Source: Hymenobacter sublimis (GTDB lineage Bacteria > Bacteroidota > Bacteroidia > Cytophagales > Hymenobacteraceae). Taken from it: 64,000 nt of DNA. The stretch lies in NCBI RefSeq assembly GCF_023101345.1, contig NZ_CP095848.1, positions 3,436,001 to 3,500,000 on the forward strand, written 5' to 3'. The notes beneath the pieces were generated by a model. That model worked only from the letters and a program-made list of their open reading frames with translations. It made no database searches and had not been told where the DNA came from. This document shows, in pieces, positions 35,658 to 44,682 of the stretch. A program made the translations under genes and the position numbers. The first letter of the stretch is position 1. Each line of letters opens with the position of its first letter.

Positions 35658-37121
35658 CTACAGCTTCTGGAAAATGGCAATGCGCACGGAGTCAGCGGTA
35701 GGTTTGCGGCGGTTGCGGGGCATGGCGGCCAGCCACCGTAGCCGGTAGTGCGGGTCATTGCGTAGCGTCTCGAAAGGCACCTGGCCTTCCATCACTGCGT
35801 ACCAGTCGTCCCAGAACACCAACGTGCCGCTGGGGAGCGGCCAGCTCTGCTCGCGCACGGCGGGCATCAAACTATGACCGGGCCCGAATGGATCGGTTTG
35901 CAAGGGCAACGCTAGGTAGGGATGCTGAAACACGACGTGCGGCAAAGCACCCTGACGCCGGGTCCAGCGGGCCGCAGCGTCGGCCAGCAGCTGATCAGAG
36001 GGACGGCCAAAGTCTCGCTCCCACCGAAAAGCTGCCCGGGCTCCGCAGAACAGAAAGCCCACCACGGCTACGACTAGGCCCACCAGAATCCGCTGCCGTG
36101 CTACCTCCGTGCGGCCCATGTTAGTAACAACGCCTACCCCACGCAAGGCAATCAGGCTTACCAAGGGTACTACGCAACACAGCACCCGGGTAAGCCCAAA
36201 TGACCCAAAAATCCCGAACGTCCAGAAAATGGTGTGGGCTCCGATAAAGACCACCACGCTGCCATACACCAGCAGCAATTCGGCCGTGAACTTTTCCGGC
36301 CGCAGCCGCGTCGCTGGTTTCACCCATTCCCAGAGCATGCGCAGGCCTCCTAGCCAAAACAAGCCGTACAGCACCCATCCTACCGTATTTGGCAGGCTGA
36401 TGATGAAGTGAGTCCATTGCCCCTGCCCATAGCTTTCATTCCGGACGGGGTAGGCATTATGCGTAAACACCCACAAAAAGTCCTGGTACACGAACAATCC
36501 AGCCACCCCGTACACCACAAAGCCCAGCCCTAGCCACAGCAGCGCCCGCCAGTTGCGAGTTACCAGCAAATAGAAGCCGTACACTCCCAATAGGATAAAA
36601 CCTTCTGACCGGGCAAATGGCAACAGGGAAATTACAGCCGCTCCCCACCGGGCTTGCCCTCGCAGGGCCAGGGCCACGCTGGCTATCAGCACCAAGCTAA
36701 AAAGCGGCTCCGTCAGCCCCGAAAATTGAATGCGGAAGTAATCGGGGGAAGCGTAGCAGAACAGAATGGCAAGCCAGGGCCACGGCAGACGCAACGCGCG
36801 GGCGGCCCCGTACGCAAACCAGGCCGCCGCAGCCACCAGCAGGCACTGCAGCACCATCACCCCACGGAGCCCCGCCTGCGCCGGAACCGCCATCAACTCC
36901 ACTACCAAAGGCTTGGACCACGACTCCAAGAAGTTAATGGGGTGCTGAAAGGCGTAGCGGGCGTAGAGGTAGTGGTTGATGCTGTCGCCGGAATCGTAGG
37001 TGCCTTCCGTCATAAAGGCTGTAAGCAACGACACGAGCAGCAAGGCAAGCAGGAGGGCGTACGCCCGGCGGCTGGAGGGTAGGGCAACGGCCGGTGCCGA
37101 AGGAGAGGTAGAGGGTAGCAT
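35658..37121 (-). CDS. Polytopic glycosyltransferase-like membrane protein
   Basis: About 487 residues from MLPSTSPSAP (ATG 37121), with 10-12 hydrophobic segments. An acidic loop after the first helix (MTEGTYDSGDSINHYLYARYAFQHP) resembles the catalytic D-E/D loop of GT-C glycosyltransferases such as ArnT and PMT. The C-terminal ~120 residues are soluble (PHVVFQHPYLALPLQTDPFGPG, TLVFWDDWYAVMEGQVPFETL), as in bacterial mannosyltransferases. It probably transfers a polyprenyl-linked sugar on the periplasmic side. No cell-wall or glycan genes are adjacent. The first ATG could also be further upstream (37160). Confidence 0.7.
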   Translation of the reverse strand: MLPSTSPSAPAVALPSSRRAYALLLALLLVSLLTAFMTEGTYDSGDSINHYLYARYAFQHPINFLESWSKPLVVELMAVPAQAGLRGVMVLQCLLVAAAAWFAYGAARALRLPWPWLAILFCYASPDYFRIQFSGLTEPLFSLVLIASVALALRGQARWGAAVISLLPFARSEGFILLGVYGFYLLVTRNWRALLWLGLGFVVYGVAGLFVYQDFLWVFTHNAYPVRNESYGQGQWTHFIISLPNTVGWVLYGLFWLGGLRMLWEWVKPATRLRPEKFTAELLLVYGSVVVFIGAHTIFWTFGIFGSFGLTRVLCCVVPLVSLIALRGVGVVTNMGRTEVARQRILVGLVVAVVGFLFCGARAAFRWERDFGRPSDQLLADAAARWTRRQGALPHVVFQHPYLALPLQTDPFGPGHSLMPAVREQSWPLPSGTLVFWDDWYAVMEGQVPFETLRNDPHYRLRWLAAMPRNRRKPTADSVRIAIFQKL

Positions 37122-37197
37122 AATGGCCGTAAAAGTACACAGCCGTACTGGGGAGGCCACTCTGCAAGTGTTTCAGAGACAATAATTAGCCCCCCGC

Positions 37198-37227
37198 TTG
37201 AATATTCGGGGAAAGACGGTAACTTTG
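37198..37227 (+). promoter_or_regulatory. Bacteroidota promoter of the rplM operon
   Basis: TTG (37198-37200), 19 bases, then TAACTTTG (37220-37227). It is the best consensus match in the window, 64 bases before the rplM ATG. A small hairpin (CCGAAC / GTTCGG, 37240-37254) lies in the leader and might serve autoregulation. Confidence 0.7.
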
Positions 37228-37291
37228 TGTCCGTTTTCCCCGAACCCTGTTCGGCTTCTTCTTCATTTTCAAACGCTTATCCTCCTCCCCA

Positions 37292-37744
37292 ATGGATCAT
37301 CTGAGCTTCAAGACGGTATCCGTCAACAAAGCCAACGCCAACAAGGGCTGGGTTGTGGTTGACGCCGCCGACGCTACCCTGGGTCGTCTGGCCAGCCAAA
37401 TTGCCAACATGCTGCGTGGCAAGCACAAGCCCTCCTTCACGCCCAACTCGGATTGTGGCGACAACGTCATCGTCATCAACGCCGACAACCTCCGCGTGAC
37501 TGGCAAAAAGATGACCGACAAAATTTACATCACCCACTCGGGCTACCCCGGCGGTCAGAAGCGCATCAACCTGCGCGACAAGAAAGCCAAGGACTCGACC
37601 CGTGTGATTGAGCACGCTGTTCGGGGCATGCTGCAGGGCAACAAGCTGGGCGCGGAGCAGTTCCGCAACCTGTTCGTGTACGCCGGCACCAGCCACCCCC
37701 ACGAAGCTCAGCAGCCTAAAGCTGTTTCTCTCACGAATCTCTAA
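37292..37744 (+). CDS. rplM: 50S ribosomal protein L13
   Basis: 150 residues, full length. Recognisable blocks: WVVVDAADATLGRLASQIA, GDNVIVINADNLRVTGKK, KIYITHSGYPGGQ and AVRGMLQGNKLG. First gene of the rplM-rpsI-rpsB-tsf operon. Confidence 0.99.
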   Translation: MDHLSFKTVSVNKANANKGWVVVDAADATLGRLASQIANMLRGKHKPSFTPNSDCGDNVIVINADNLRVTGKKMTDKIYITHSGYPGGQKRINLRDKKAKDSTRVIEHAVRGMLQGNKLGAEQFRNLFVYAGTSHPHEAQQPKAVSLTNL

Positions 37745-37777
37745 GCCGATTTCGGCCTCTCTTAACTTCTTCACTTA

Positions 37778-38164
37778 ATGGAAATCTCCAATACCTCTGG
37801 TAGAAGAAAAACCTCGGTGGCCCGCATTTACATGCAGGCCGGGCAAGGGAATATCACTATCAACGGCCGGGACATCAAGGCGTACTTCGCTAACGAGCTC
37901 CTGGAAAACATCGTGAACCAGCCCTTGGCGACGGTCGAGCAAGTCGGCCAGTACGACATCAAGGTAAACGTGCGCGGTGGTGGCATTTCGGCCCAGGCCG
38001 AGGCTATCCGTCTGGCCATCTCGAAAGCCCTCGTGGGCGACAACGCGGAGGTTCGCCCCGCGCTGAAAAAAGAAGGCTTCCTGACCCGTGACCCGCGCAT
38101 GGTGGAACGCAAGAAATTCGGCAAGCGTAAGGCTCGTCGCTCGTTCCAGTTCTCGAAACGCTAA
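37778..38164 (+). CDS. rpsI: 30S ribosomal protein S9
   Basis: 128 residues. Family blocks: SGRRKTSVARIYMQAGQGNI, VNVRGGGISAQAEAIRLAISKAL, and the basic C-terminal tail KKFGKRKARRSFQFSKR that reaches the tRNA site. It is 33 bases after rplM and 18 before rpsB. Confidence 0.99.
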   Translation: MEISNTSGRRKTSVARIYMQAGQGNITINGRDIKAYFANELLENIVNQPLATVEQVGQYDIKVNVRGGGISAQAEAIRLAISKALVGDNAEVRPALKKEGFLTRDPRMVERKKFGKRKARRSFQFSKR

Positions 38165-38182
38165 TCCCAGAGGAAATCTATC

Positions 38183-38950
38183 ATGGCTCAGTCCACCACA
38201 TATAAAGAACTGCTTGATGCCGGTGCCCACTTTGGTCACCTTACGCGCAAGTGGGACCCGAAAATGGCGCCGTACATCTTCATGGAGAAGAACGGCATCC
38301 ATATCATTGACCTGAACAAAACGCTGGTTTCGCTGGAGCAGGCTTCGGCCGCTATCCGCAACATTGCCAAGAGCGGCCGCAAGGTGATGTTCGTGGCAAC
38401 GAAGAAGCAGGCGCAGGAAATTGTAACGGAAGAGGCCAAGCGCCTGAAAATGCCTTTCGTAACGGACCGGTGGTTGGGCGGCATGCTCACCAACTTCACT
38501 ACCGTTCGCAAGTCGCTGAAGAAAATGAGCACCATCGACAAGATGGTGAAGGAAAACACCGCTTACGCTGCTCTTGCAAAGCGCGAGCGTCTCATGCTGT
38601 CGCGTGAGCGGGAGAAGCTGGAGCGTGTTCTGGGCGGCATCGCCGACCTGAGCCGCCTGCCCGCTGCTCTGTTCGTAGTAGACGTTAAGCGCGAGCACAT
38701 TGCCGTGAAAGAAGCGCAGAAACTGGGCATCCCGGTTTTCGCTATCTGCGATACGAACTCGAACCCCGAGCTGGTTCAGTTCCCCATCCCGGCCAACGAC
38801 GACGCTTCGAAGTCTATCCAGCTCATCGTGAGCGTAATGGGTAAGGCTATCGAGGATGGTTTGTCGGAGCGGAAAGTCGACAAGGAAGATGCCGACAAGA
38901 AGCAAGCCGAAGAAGAAGGCATCCAGGAGAAGCAGAACGCCGACGAATAG
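38183..38950 (+). CDS. rpsB: 30S ribosomal protein S2
   Basis: 255 residues with the S2 signatures [49 protein letters not shown], and [25 protein letters not shown]. The acidic C-terminal tail is a normal S2 variation. A GAGCTAG-type inverted repeat sits between it and tsf. Confidence 0.99.
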   Translation: MAQSTTYKELLDAGAHFGHLTRKWDPKMAPYIFMEKNGIHIIDLNKTLVSLEQASAAIRNIAKSGRKVMFVATKKQAQEIVTEEAKRLKMPFVTDRWLGGMLTNFTTVRKSLKKMSTIDKMVKENTAYAALAKRERLMLSREREKLERVLGGIADLSRLPAALFVVDVKREHIAVKEAQKLGIPVFAICDTNSNPELVQFPIPANDDASKSIQLIVSVMGKAIEDGLSERKVDKEDADKKQAEEEGIQEKQNADE

Positions 38951-38960
38951 TCTTGGAGGA

Positions 38961-39098
38961 AGTAGAAGCTAGGAGCTAGAAGTTAGAATCTGTGATGCCG
39001 GCCACTTGCCCATTCAGTTCTGACTTTTGGCTCCTAGCTTCTTTACGTTCCCTCCTACCCTCTCATTTCATTCTAACTACTAGCTTCTAGCTACTAAC
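38961..39098. repeat. GAGCTAG-family inverted repeats between rpsB and tsf
   Basis: The left part (38961-38989, containing AGAAGCTAGGAGCTAGAAG) is imperfectly complementary to 39070-39096 (ATTCTAACTACTAGCTTC). Its core AAGCTAGGAGC is also complementary to GCTCCTAGCTT (39030-39040). It is the same repeat vocabulary as 25623-25694. Confidence 0.75.
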
Positions 39099-39108
39099 TC
39101 CCAAAGAA

Positions 39109-39948
39109 ATGGCAGCAATTACCGCCGCAGACGTGAACAAGCTGCGCACCATGACGGGTGCGGGCATGATGGATTGCAAAAAAGCGCTGACCGAAGCCGA
39201 TGGCGACTTCGAAGCTGCTCGTGACATTCTGCGCAAGCAGGGCCAGAAAATTGCCGACAAGCGTTCAGAAAATGCTACCTCCGAAGGCCTCGTGCTGGCG
39301 GCCGTTAGCGAAGATGGCACCAACGGCAAACTGGTAGCGCTGGCTTGCGAAACCGAGCCCGTTGCCAAAGTGGAAGACTTCAAAAACCTGGCCCAGCAAA
39401 TTCTGGCTACGGCCGTGAAAAGCAACGCCGCTTCGAAAGAAGAGCTGCTGGCTTCGGCCCAGGAAGATGGCCGCTCCCTGCAGGAGCACATCACCGACCT
39501 GATGGGCAAAATCGGGGAGAAGCTGGACGTGGTAGCGTACGAGAACGTAACGGCTGAGAAAGTAGCTTCCTACATCCACTCGGACAATAAGAAGGGCGTT
39601 CTGGTAGCCATGAAGAACGTAGGTGGCGCCGACGTAGCCGCCGTAGGCCGCGACGTAGCCATGCAAATCGTGGCCATGCGCCCCGTTGCTCTCGACAAAG
39701 ATGGCGTTGACGCTGCTACCATTGAGCGCGAAATCGAAATCGGCAAGGAGCAGGCTCGTTCGGAAGGCAAGCCCGAGGCGATGCTGGAGAAGATTGCTCA
39801 AGGCAAGCTGAACAAGTTCTACAAGGAGAACACCCTGCTCAACCAGGAATTCGTGAAGGACAACTCGGTAACCATCGCCCAACTGCTCGACAAAACGCAG
39901 AAAGGCCTAACCATCTCGGACTTCAAGCGCGTAGCCATCGTAGGCTAA
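39109..39948 (+). CDS. tsf: Elongation factor Ts
   Basis: 279 residues. Nucleotide exchange factor for EF-Tu. The N-terminal domain starts KLRTMTGAGMMDCKKALTEADGDFEAARDILRKQG, the EF-Tu-binding core contains SENATSEGLV, and the tail ends with LLNQEFVKDNSVTIAQLL. Last gene of the operon, followed by a strong terminator. Confidence 0.99.
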   Translation: MAAITAADVNKLRTMTGAGMMDCKKALTEADGDFEAARDILRKQGQKIADKRSENATSEGLVLAAVSEDGTNGKLVALACETEPVAKVEDFKNLAQQILATAVKSNAASKEELLASAQEDGRSLQEHITDLMGKIGEKLDVVAYENVTAEKVASYIHSDNKKGVLVAMKNVGGADVAAVGRDVAMQIVAMRPVALDKDGVDAATIEREIEIGKEQARSEGKPEAMLEKIAQGKLNKFYKENTLLNQEFVKDNSVTIAQLLDKTQKGLTISDFKRVAIVG

Positions 39949-39970
39949 GCTTCGCGGAAGTTTAAAAGCA

Positions 39971-40006
39971 AAAAGCCCCGTCGGTTATTTCCGGCGGGGC
40001 TTTTTT
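39971..40006. terminator. Terminator after tsf
   Basis: A 14-bp stem AAAAGCCCCGTCGG (39971-39984) with 39991-40004 (one G-T pair) and six T after. Convergent with the DUF6624 gene. Confidence 0.93.
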
Positions 40007-40016
40007 GCGTCTGACG

Positions 40017-40649
40017 CTATTGCACGGCTGACGCCGGTTTGTTCATCTCAATGTGGGTCTTCGTCATCATGTCTAGGTACTTTTCCAGTGGCTCCATGCG
40101 GATGGCGGCGCGGCGCTGGTTGACGTGGGCTGGGTCGCGCAGAGACTTAGGCATTGCTTTGGCTGCGGGCGTACCCACCCCTTCATACGTGACTTGGGTT
40201 CCATACTCTTGTGGCTGGCCAGCATTGGTAGCTACACGGTCGGTGAGGTAGGCGTAGTTGACCGGACTGGCGTTTTGGCGCTTCACCTCGGGCAACATTA
40301 GTTTGAGCATGCGGCGCTGGAAGTCGGGGTGGGCGTCGGCGTGCTGCACCAGTAGCCAGAAGTTGCCGGCGCTTTTTTCGCCGACCTGCCGGAAGCCGGG
40401 GTAGCCGACCTGCCGCACAATTTTTTCCAGGACGGGCTGGTGGCGGGCGTAGTTTTCTTTTTCTACATCTACCAAGTTTCGGCCGGCGCTATCAGGAAGC
40501 TGCTGAAACAGTCGCTGCATCGGCCACTGGTCTACGTATGCCAAGCTATCCAGCGTTTTACTCAGCTTCGGGTACAGAATCGGCTTAGTTTGGGCTGTGG
40601 CTGCGAAGTTGGCAGTCATGGCGACCAGGTACAAAGGATAGATCTTCAT
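40017..40649 (-). CDS. DUF6624 secreted protein
   Basis: About 210 residues from MKIYPLYLVAMTANFAATAQ (ATG 40649), a signal peptide. The body has the DUF6624-type blocks FWLLVQHADAHPDFQRRMLKLM, VNYAYLTDRVATNAGQPQEYGTQ and RRAAIRMEPLEKYLDMM. The function of the domain is unknown. It lies 70 bases downstream of the DUF3089 gene on the same strand. Confidence 0.8.
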   Translation of the reverse strand: MKIYPLYLVAMTANFAATAQTKPILYPKLSKTLDSLAYVDQWPMQRLFQQLPDSAGRNLVDVEKENYARHQPVLEKIVRQVGYPGFRQVGEKSAGNFWLLVQHADAHPDFQRRMLKLMLPEVKRQNASPVNYAYLTDRVATNAGQPQEYGTQVTYEGVGTPAAKAMPKSLRDPAHVNQRRAAIRMEPLEKYLDMMTKTHIEMNKPASAVQ

Positions 40650-40722
40650 AGTGATGTGCACTTGTTATGTCGCTGAATATAAACATATCATCTCGTTCGA
40701 CCTTTTCTGAACGGTTGGACAG

Positions 40723-41772
40723 CTACCCCCCGTGCATAAACATACGGTAGGCCCGGACGCGCGCTTCAGCGTTCTGGCGGATATTGTAGTAGAACAAGGA
40801 GTAGTCGGCGATGTGGAAAGAATGGCGCAGCTCGGAGCGGCCGGGCAGCAGGAAACGGGGGTAGCCGGGGCGCACGGTTGGGTGGATCCAGACGAGGCCG
40901 TTGTGGACTTTGGCGTCAACCACGCGCTTATCAACCCCGCTGAAGGTATAGGGCACGCCACCCAGGTTTAAGCGGGCGGGAGCGGTAGCCGTATCGCGGG
41001 TCCAGGTGAGCGGGTTTACGGCTACGCCGCCCTGAAAAGGTGGGTACTCGTGGCCCCACTCCACGGTGTTCCAGCCCACGTAGCAGCCGGTTTGGGTGGA
41101 GTCGTCGCAGGGGCGCAGGACCTGGTATTCCTCGGGTTTTACTTTGTAGCCAATAAGGTAGGCTGCCACCAACTGCTTGCGCAGCTTGGGGTTCTGGTCG
41201 AAAAACTCTCGTAGCAGCCGCGTGGCGTGAAACGTGCCTTGGCTGTGACCAGCAATAATGACGGGCCGGCCCTGGTTGTAGTGGTCGAGGTAGTATTGAA
41301 AAGCGGTTTTTACGTCGCTGTACGCCAGGTCCAGGGCTTCTTTACCGTCCGTGCTTTTCTCGTCGAAAAAGGAAAACAGCGTGGCCTGCCGGTAACGCGG
41401 GGCGTACACGCGGGCCGTGCTGTTAAATACGGAGGCTTGCTTGCGGATTGTGCTGGCATCGGTGAAGCGGTTCACGCGCGCATCGGTCAGGCTGGCGTTC
41501 CACTGAGACCGGCTGAAATAGGTAGTAGGATGCACGAAGAAGACGTCGGCGGGCGCGTCGCGCTGTTGGTCGTGCAGTAAAGTGTGGCGTGGGACGAGGT
41601 CAGCGGAATCGCGGCGGTCGGGCAGCGCGGCCCAGTTGTCCTCCATGCGGTAATCAGGCGCTTCCGGCTCAGGGTTGCGGGCGAAATCTTTGCCGGGCTT
41701 AATAACGGTAATACAGGAAGCGAAAGTCAGTAAAACGGCCAGCGTTGCTAAGCGAGACAGGGGAGTAAGCAT
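40723..41772 (-). CDS. DUF3089 lipoprotein, alpha/beta hydrolase-like
   Basis: 349 residues from MLTPLSRLATLAVLL (ATG 41772), with a lipobox TFASC. The DUF3089 pattern is visible: DVFFVHPTTYFS near the start, VYAPRYRQATL, and the nucleophile elbow GHSQGTFHATRLL (Ser in G-H-S-Q-G). The family contains the alpha/beta hydrolase fold, and the catalytic His may be in RHSFHIADYSLFYYNIR. The substrate is unknown. The upstream start at 41907 would bury the signal peptide, so it is rejected. Confidence 0.85.
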   Translation of the reverse strand: MLTPLSRLATLAVLLTFASCITVIKPGKDFARNPEPEAPDYRMEDNWAALPDRRDSADLVPRHTLLHDQQRDAPADVFFVHPTTYFSRSQWNASLTDARVNRFTDASTIRKQASVFNSTARVYAPRYRQATLFSFFDEKSTDGKEALDLAYSDVKTAFQYYLDHYNQGRPVIIAGHSQGTFHATRLLREFFDQNPKLRKQLVAAYLIGYKVKPEEYQVLRPCDDSTQTGCYVGWNTVEWGHEYPPFQGGVAVNPLTWTRDTATAPARLNLGGVPYTFSGVDKRVVDAKVHNGLVWIHPTVRPGYPRFLLPGRSELRHSFHIADYSLFYYNIRQNAEARVRAYRMFMHGG

Positions 41773-41800
41773 TGGGCAGCAAGGGAATCCGGGGCGGTAA

Positions 41801-41842
41801 AAACACCAACGCGCGCTTCCCGTTGCAGAAAGCGCGCGTTGG
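41801..41842 (-). terminator. Terminator after the SHOCT-domain gene
   Basis: A perfect 13-bp stem CCAACGCGCGCTT (41806-41818) with 41830-41842. Its minus-strand 3' end runs into GTGTTTTT. Confidence 0.8.
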
Positions 41843-41907
41843 AGGGGCAAAAATAAGCAGGAAAAAGCCGCTTGCCCAGGTGGTTGCCGTTGCGAAACCT
41901 GGCGCAT

Positions 41908-43194
41908 CTACTCGCTAAACGTATTCTCCAGCAGCCGCTCCTGACGCAGATAAACGATTTTGAAGTTCTTATCGAAGCGCACCCGCACTTGCGCCGTGGT
42001 TTGCTGGCGCTTCTGCAGCGACTGGCGCAGGGCTGAGCTTTTTTCAATAAAAGTCACTACCCGGGAGCCATCGTTAACGGGTGGGCTCACCTTTAGGCTG
42101 CCGGGCTCAATGGTCGTTTGCCCCTCCAGAAACTCCGGAAAGTGCGATTTTTCCAGCTCGGCCGTAATGAGAGCGGGGGTTGTGTTTTGCTGCAGATAGA
42201 AACGCTCTACCCGCGGCGCGAAGTAGGCTGCTGCCGAGAAAGGCGCCGCCTGCAAATCGGCGTAGTAATTCTGCAGCACGCCTTCAATCCGCGCCTGGGC
42301 TGCACCTTCGTCCACGGCGGGGGCGGCGGGCGGGGCCGTCGCCTCGGTGGGGGCAGTTGCCGGTTGCGCTACCGAATCGGGGGCGGGAGTAGTTACGGGC
42401 GGAGCTACGGGAGCCACCCGGACAGTTTCAGGTGCGGCAGCGGGCGGCAAGTCAATCTGCTCCGATTGGGGGCCTTCTTCCGGCCGAGTTGCTAACGAAT
42501 CGGCGGCGGTTAGGGTGGTGCTGGTTAGGCGCTCCGAATCCTGATTGCCCAACATTAGGTAGGCAACCAAAGCCAGAAGGGCCAAGATTCCGCCCACAAT
42601 CAGGATGGTGCCGAGCGGACTTTTGGGCGGCGCAACGTACGGCTCATCCTCCACTAGCTCGCTCTCTCCTACTGCCGCGGCCGGAGGCATAAACGCGTCG
42701 TCGCGGGTAGGAGAAGAACCGGGTCGGCCGGCTTCGAGAGGGTGCGACAGGCCGGGAGTAGTAGTGGGGGGCGTGGGCGGCTCCGCTACGTAGGCAGCGT
42801 GCAAAGGCCGTGAGGTCGTAACGGGGGGCAGCAGCGGATCTTCCACGGGGCTGCCACCCGTACTGGCTGTTGAGGCGGGCGGCGGGCCCCCTACCGGCGT
42901 CATGGGCACGGCTTGGCTAAACGTAGCGGGCGGGGTAGGCGGCGCTACCGAAGGAGCCGGGGTAGCAACCGGAGGCGCGGGCGGCACCGGCGTCATGGGT
43001 ACCACCGGGGGGGCGGGGGTAGTGGGCGGAGCAGGCGCGGCAGGTGGGGCTGCCGAGCTGGCAGTAACACCCGCCGATTCACTGAACAGCAGCTTCTTTT
43101 TCAGGGTTTCGAACTCCTGGGGCGTAATGGTACCCGCATCGAGCCACTCCTTTAGCTGGCGCAGGGTGTCGAGGGGAGAAGGGTCTTTTTCCAT
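41908..43194 (-). CDS. SHOCT-like, Pro-rich single-pass membrane protein
   Basis: 428 residues in four parts. The N-terminal ~35 residues form a SHOCT-like helix pair (LRQLKEWLDAGTITPQEFETLKKKLL), normally found at C-termini. A ~150-residue Pro/Ala/Thr-rich linker follows. A membrane helix lies near residues 195-215 (GTILIVGGILALLALVAYLML). After another Pro-rich stretch, the C-terminal ~115 residues form a compact domain (GVLQNYYADLQAAPFSAAAYFAPRVERFYLQ, RVRFDKNFKIVYLRQERLLE) that resembles an NTF2-like fold. Topology suggests a cytoplasmic SHOCT end and a periplasmic globular end. First three genes here (44264-41908) form a leftward run. Pro-rich linkers give high GC and no frame problem. 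Confidence 0.8.
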   Translation of the reverse strand: MEKDPSPLDTLRQLKEWLDAGTITPQEFETLKKKLLFSESAGVTASSAAPPAAPAPPTTPAPPVVPMTPVPPAPPVATPAPSVAPPTPPATFSQAVPMTPVGGPPPASTASTGGSPVEDPLLPPVTTSRPLHAAYVAEPPTPPTTTPGLSHPLEAGRPGSSPTRDDAFMPPAAAVGESELVEDEPYVAPPKSPLGTILIVGGILALLALVAYLMLGNQDSERLTSTTLTAADSLATRPEEGPQSEQIDLPPAAAPETVRVAPVAPPVTTPAPDSVAQPATAPTEATAPPAAPAVDEGAAQARIEGVLQNYYADLQAAPFSAAAYFAPRVERFYLQQNTTPALITAELEKSHFPEFLEGQTTIEPGSLKVSPPVNDGSRVVTFIEKSSALRQSLQKRQQTTAQVRVRFDKNFKIVYLRQERLLENTFSE

Positions 43195-43229
43195 GGCAGA
43201 AGAAAGGTAGCAGGCGGCAGCAAAGGCTT

Positions 43230-43955
43230 CTACTTCCGGTCGAGGTTGGTGAGGCGGGCGCGGCGACGCTCCAATTGCGCTTTACGCAATTCAGTGAGCC
43301 GAACGTTGTCGATGAGCTTCACGGAGTCCTCGGCCGACTTGAGCTTGTTGTCAGCATTTTGCTTGTTGAGCTGCTCAATCTTTTCCAGATTCGACTTGGT
43401 ATTGTTAGCCAGGCTCGCGCGCTCCTTTTCAAGCTTTTCCTTATCCTTCTCGGCGGCGGTCAGCTGCTTCTCCGCTTCGGCAATCTGTTCGCGGTAGGCT
43501 TTGGTGCGCGCGGCGGCTGCAAAGCTCTGGGTCATGTTGCGCAGGGAACTGAACTCGGAGGGAGTACCAGTAGCCGACAAAAACGAATCGGGCCCCATGG
43601 CGGCCCACACCGACAACTCCGACACCGTGTCGGAGGGTGAAGTGACGGTGGAATACAGGTCCAGTAGCTTACCCGTGACGCTGGACATGGGCACTTGCTT
43701 GGCTTCGAGCACGTCTTTTTTGCCCACGCCAAACACGCCGGAGCCTTTCAGCTTGATGTTGTAAGTATCCTTCAGCCAGGCCTGCCAGTAGTCGCGGGTC
43801 CACTGGGCGGTGCCTTCTACTTGCACCTTTACCGCGTCCCGCTCCCGCTTGTCGTAGTTGACGCTGCTAGTACGCGCGTCGTAGAGCTGGGCGTGGGTAG
43901 CGGCCGGGGCCAGCAGCACCGCCAGCAGGAGGTATAAGCCGAAAAATCGTTTCAT
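43230..43955 (-). CDS. Secreted coiled-coil protein, function unknown
   Basis: 241 residues from MKRFFGLYLLLAVLLAPAATHAQ (signal peptide). The mature part has a beta-rich front (SSVNYDKRERDAVKVQVEGTA, WLKDTYNIKLKGSGVFGVGKK) and a C-terminal coiled coil (~residues 140-240: YREQIAEAEKQLTAAEKDKEKLEKERA, LRKAQLERRRARLTN). No family is recognised. It lies between the 81-residue gene and the SHOCT gene, with 36 bases to the latter, so it may be co-transcribed with both. Confidence 0.75.
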   Translation of the reverse strand: MKRFFGLYLLLAVLLAPAATHAQLYDARTSSVNYDKRERDAVKVQVEGTAQWTRDYWQAWLKDTYNIKLKGSGVFGVGKKDVLEAKQVPMSSVTGKLLDLYSTVTSPSDTVSELSVWAAMGPDSFLSATGTPSEFSSLRNMTQSFAAAARTKAYREQIAEAEKQLTAAEKDKEKLEKERASLANNTKSNLEKIEQLNKQNADNKLKSAEDSVKLIDNVRLTELRKAQLERRRARLTNLDRK

Positions 43956-44018
43956 AAGAAGCAAAGCAAGGGGTAGAGAAGAAACAAGATGACCGAGAAA
44001 CCGGCCCGGAGCCGGGTA

Positions 44019-44264
44019 TCAGATACCGTGCCGGTCGAAGGCAGCCTGCAAATCTTGCTGCATGGCGCTGAAGCGCTGCACGGCAGCCTGCACGAATTCA
44101 TCATCCAGGAGCAGATGTATATCCGCTTCGCTGGTCAGGTCCAGCTCGCTTACCTTATAGGTTTGCTCTAGGGAGCCCTTTTCCAGCTTAATCAGGTACT
44201 TACCGTTCCAGCTGAAAAGCGTGATTTTGGCGGCGGGATGCGGAATAATGGCGAGCTGGCGCAT
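44019..44264 (-). CDS. Small conserved hypothetical protein, 81 aa
   Basis: 81 residues, beta strands then a helix (MRQLAIIPHPAAKITLFSWNGKYLIKLEKGSLEQTYKVSEL, then LDDEFVQAAVQRFSAMQQDLQAAFDRHGI). It resembles short Bacteroidota proteins of unknown function. It is the first gene of the leftward run with the coiled-coil and SHOCT genes. The strand-helix order suggests a soluble cytoplasmic protein. Confidence 0.7.
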   Translation of the reverse strand: MRQLAIIPHPAAKITLFSWNGKYLIKLEKGSLEQTYKVSELDLTSEADIHLLLDDEFVQAAVQRFSAMQQDLQAAFDRHGI

Positions 44265-44409
44265 GGCAAACGATACGTGAATGGGCAGGACGAAGATAGG
44301 CAGGGGTCGCCAACCTGGGAGGCCAGCTCAACATAACCCCGCCCCAGCCGGCGCGTACACCTTGGCAGAAGCACTAGCCTAATCATCTCACCCTCAAGAT
44401 ACTTGCATC

Positions 44410-44595
44410 ATGCCACAAGGAGATAAATCAGCCTACACCGACAAGCAAAAGCGGCAGGCAGAGCACATCGAAGAAAGCTACGAGAAGCAGGGCCTTTCGG
44501 AAGAAGAAGCCGAAAAACGAGCTTGGGCCACCGTTAACAAGCAGGATGGCGGCGGCAAAAAGAGTGGTTCCGGCCGCAAAAAGTCTGGCGAGTAA
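44410..44595 (+). CDS. Small hydrophilic 'plasmid stabilization protein'-like protein
   Basis: 61 residues: MPQGDKSAYTDKQKRQAEHIEESYEKQ, then AEKRAWATVNKQDGGGKKSGSGRKK. This matches a widespread small family annotated, without real evidence, as plasmid stabilization proteins. Its Lys/Gly-rich tail and charged helix suggest a stress-related or nucleic-acid-associated protein. Nothing nearby suggests a plasmid. A strong hairpin terminator follows. Confidence 0.75.
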   Translation: MPQGDKSAYTDKQKRQAEHIEESYEKQGLSEEEAEKRAWATVNKQDGGGKKSGSGRKKSGE

Positions 44596-44618
44596 CTGCC
44601 CGCAACAAAGCCCATACA

Positions 44619-44654
44619 GCCGCGGCCCGACTTCACTGGAAGTCGGGCCGCGGC
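44619..44654. terminator. Hairpin between convergent genes
   Basis: A perfect 16-bp GC-rich stem (44619-44634 with 44639-44654, arm GCCGCGGCCCGACTTC) with a four-base loop. No T tract, but position between convergent genes suggests a terminator. Confidence 0.75.
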
Positions 44655-44682
44655 CACGTTATACCGTCTTGGCAGCATTGTT

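Noticed and set aside
37775..38905. Long leftward reading frame opposite rpsI and rpsB
   Set aside because: Shadow of two certain ribosomal genes.
42800..43210. Gly/Ala/Val-rich frames opposite the SHOCT gene
   Set aside because: Mirror of the Pro-rich linker; the linker frame has start, membrane helix and C-terminal domain.
44410..44595. Plasmid maintenance function suggested by the family name
   Set aside because: The name is historic; no replication or partition genes are nearby.
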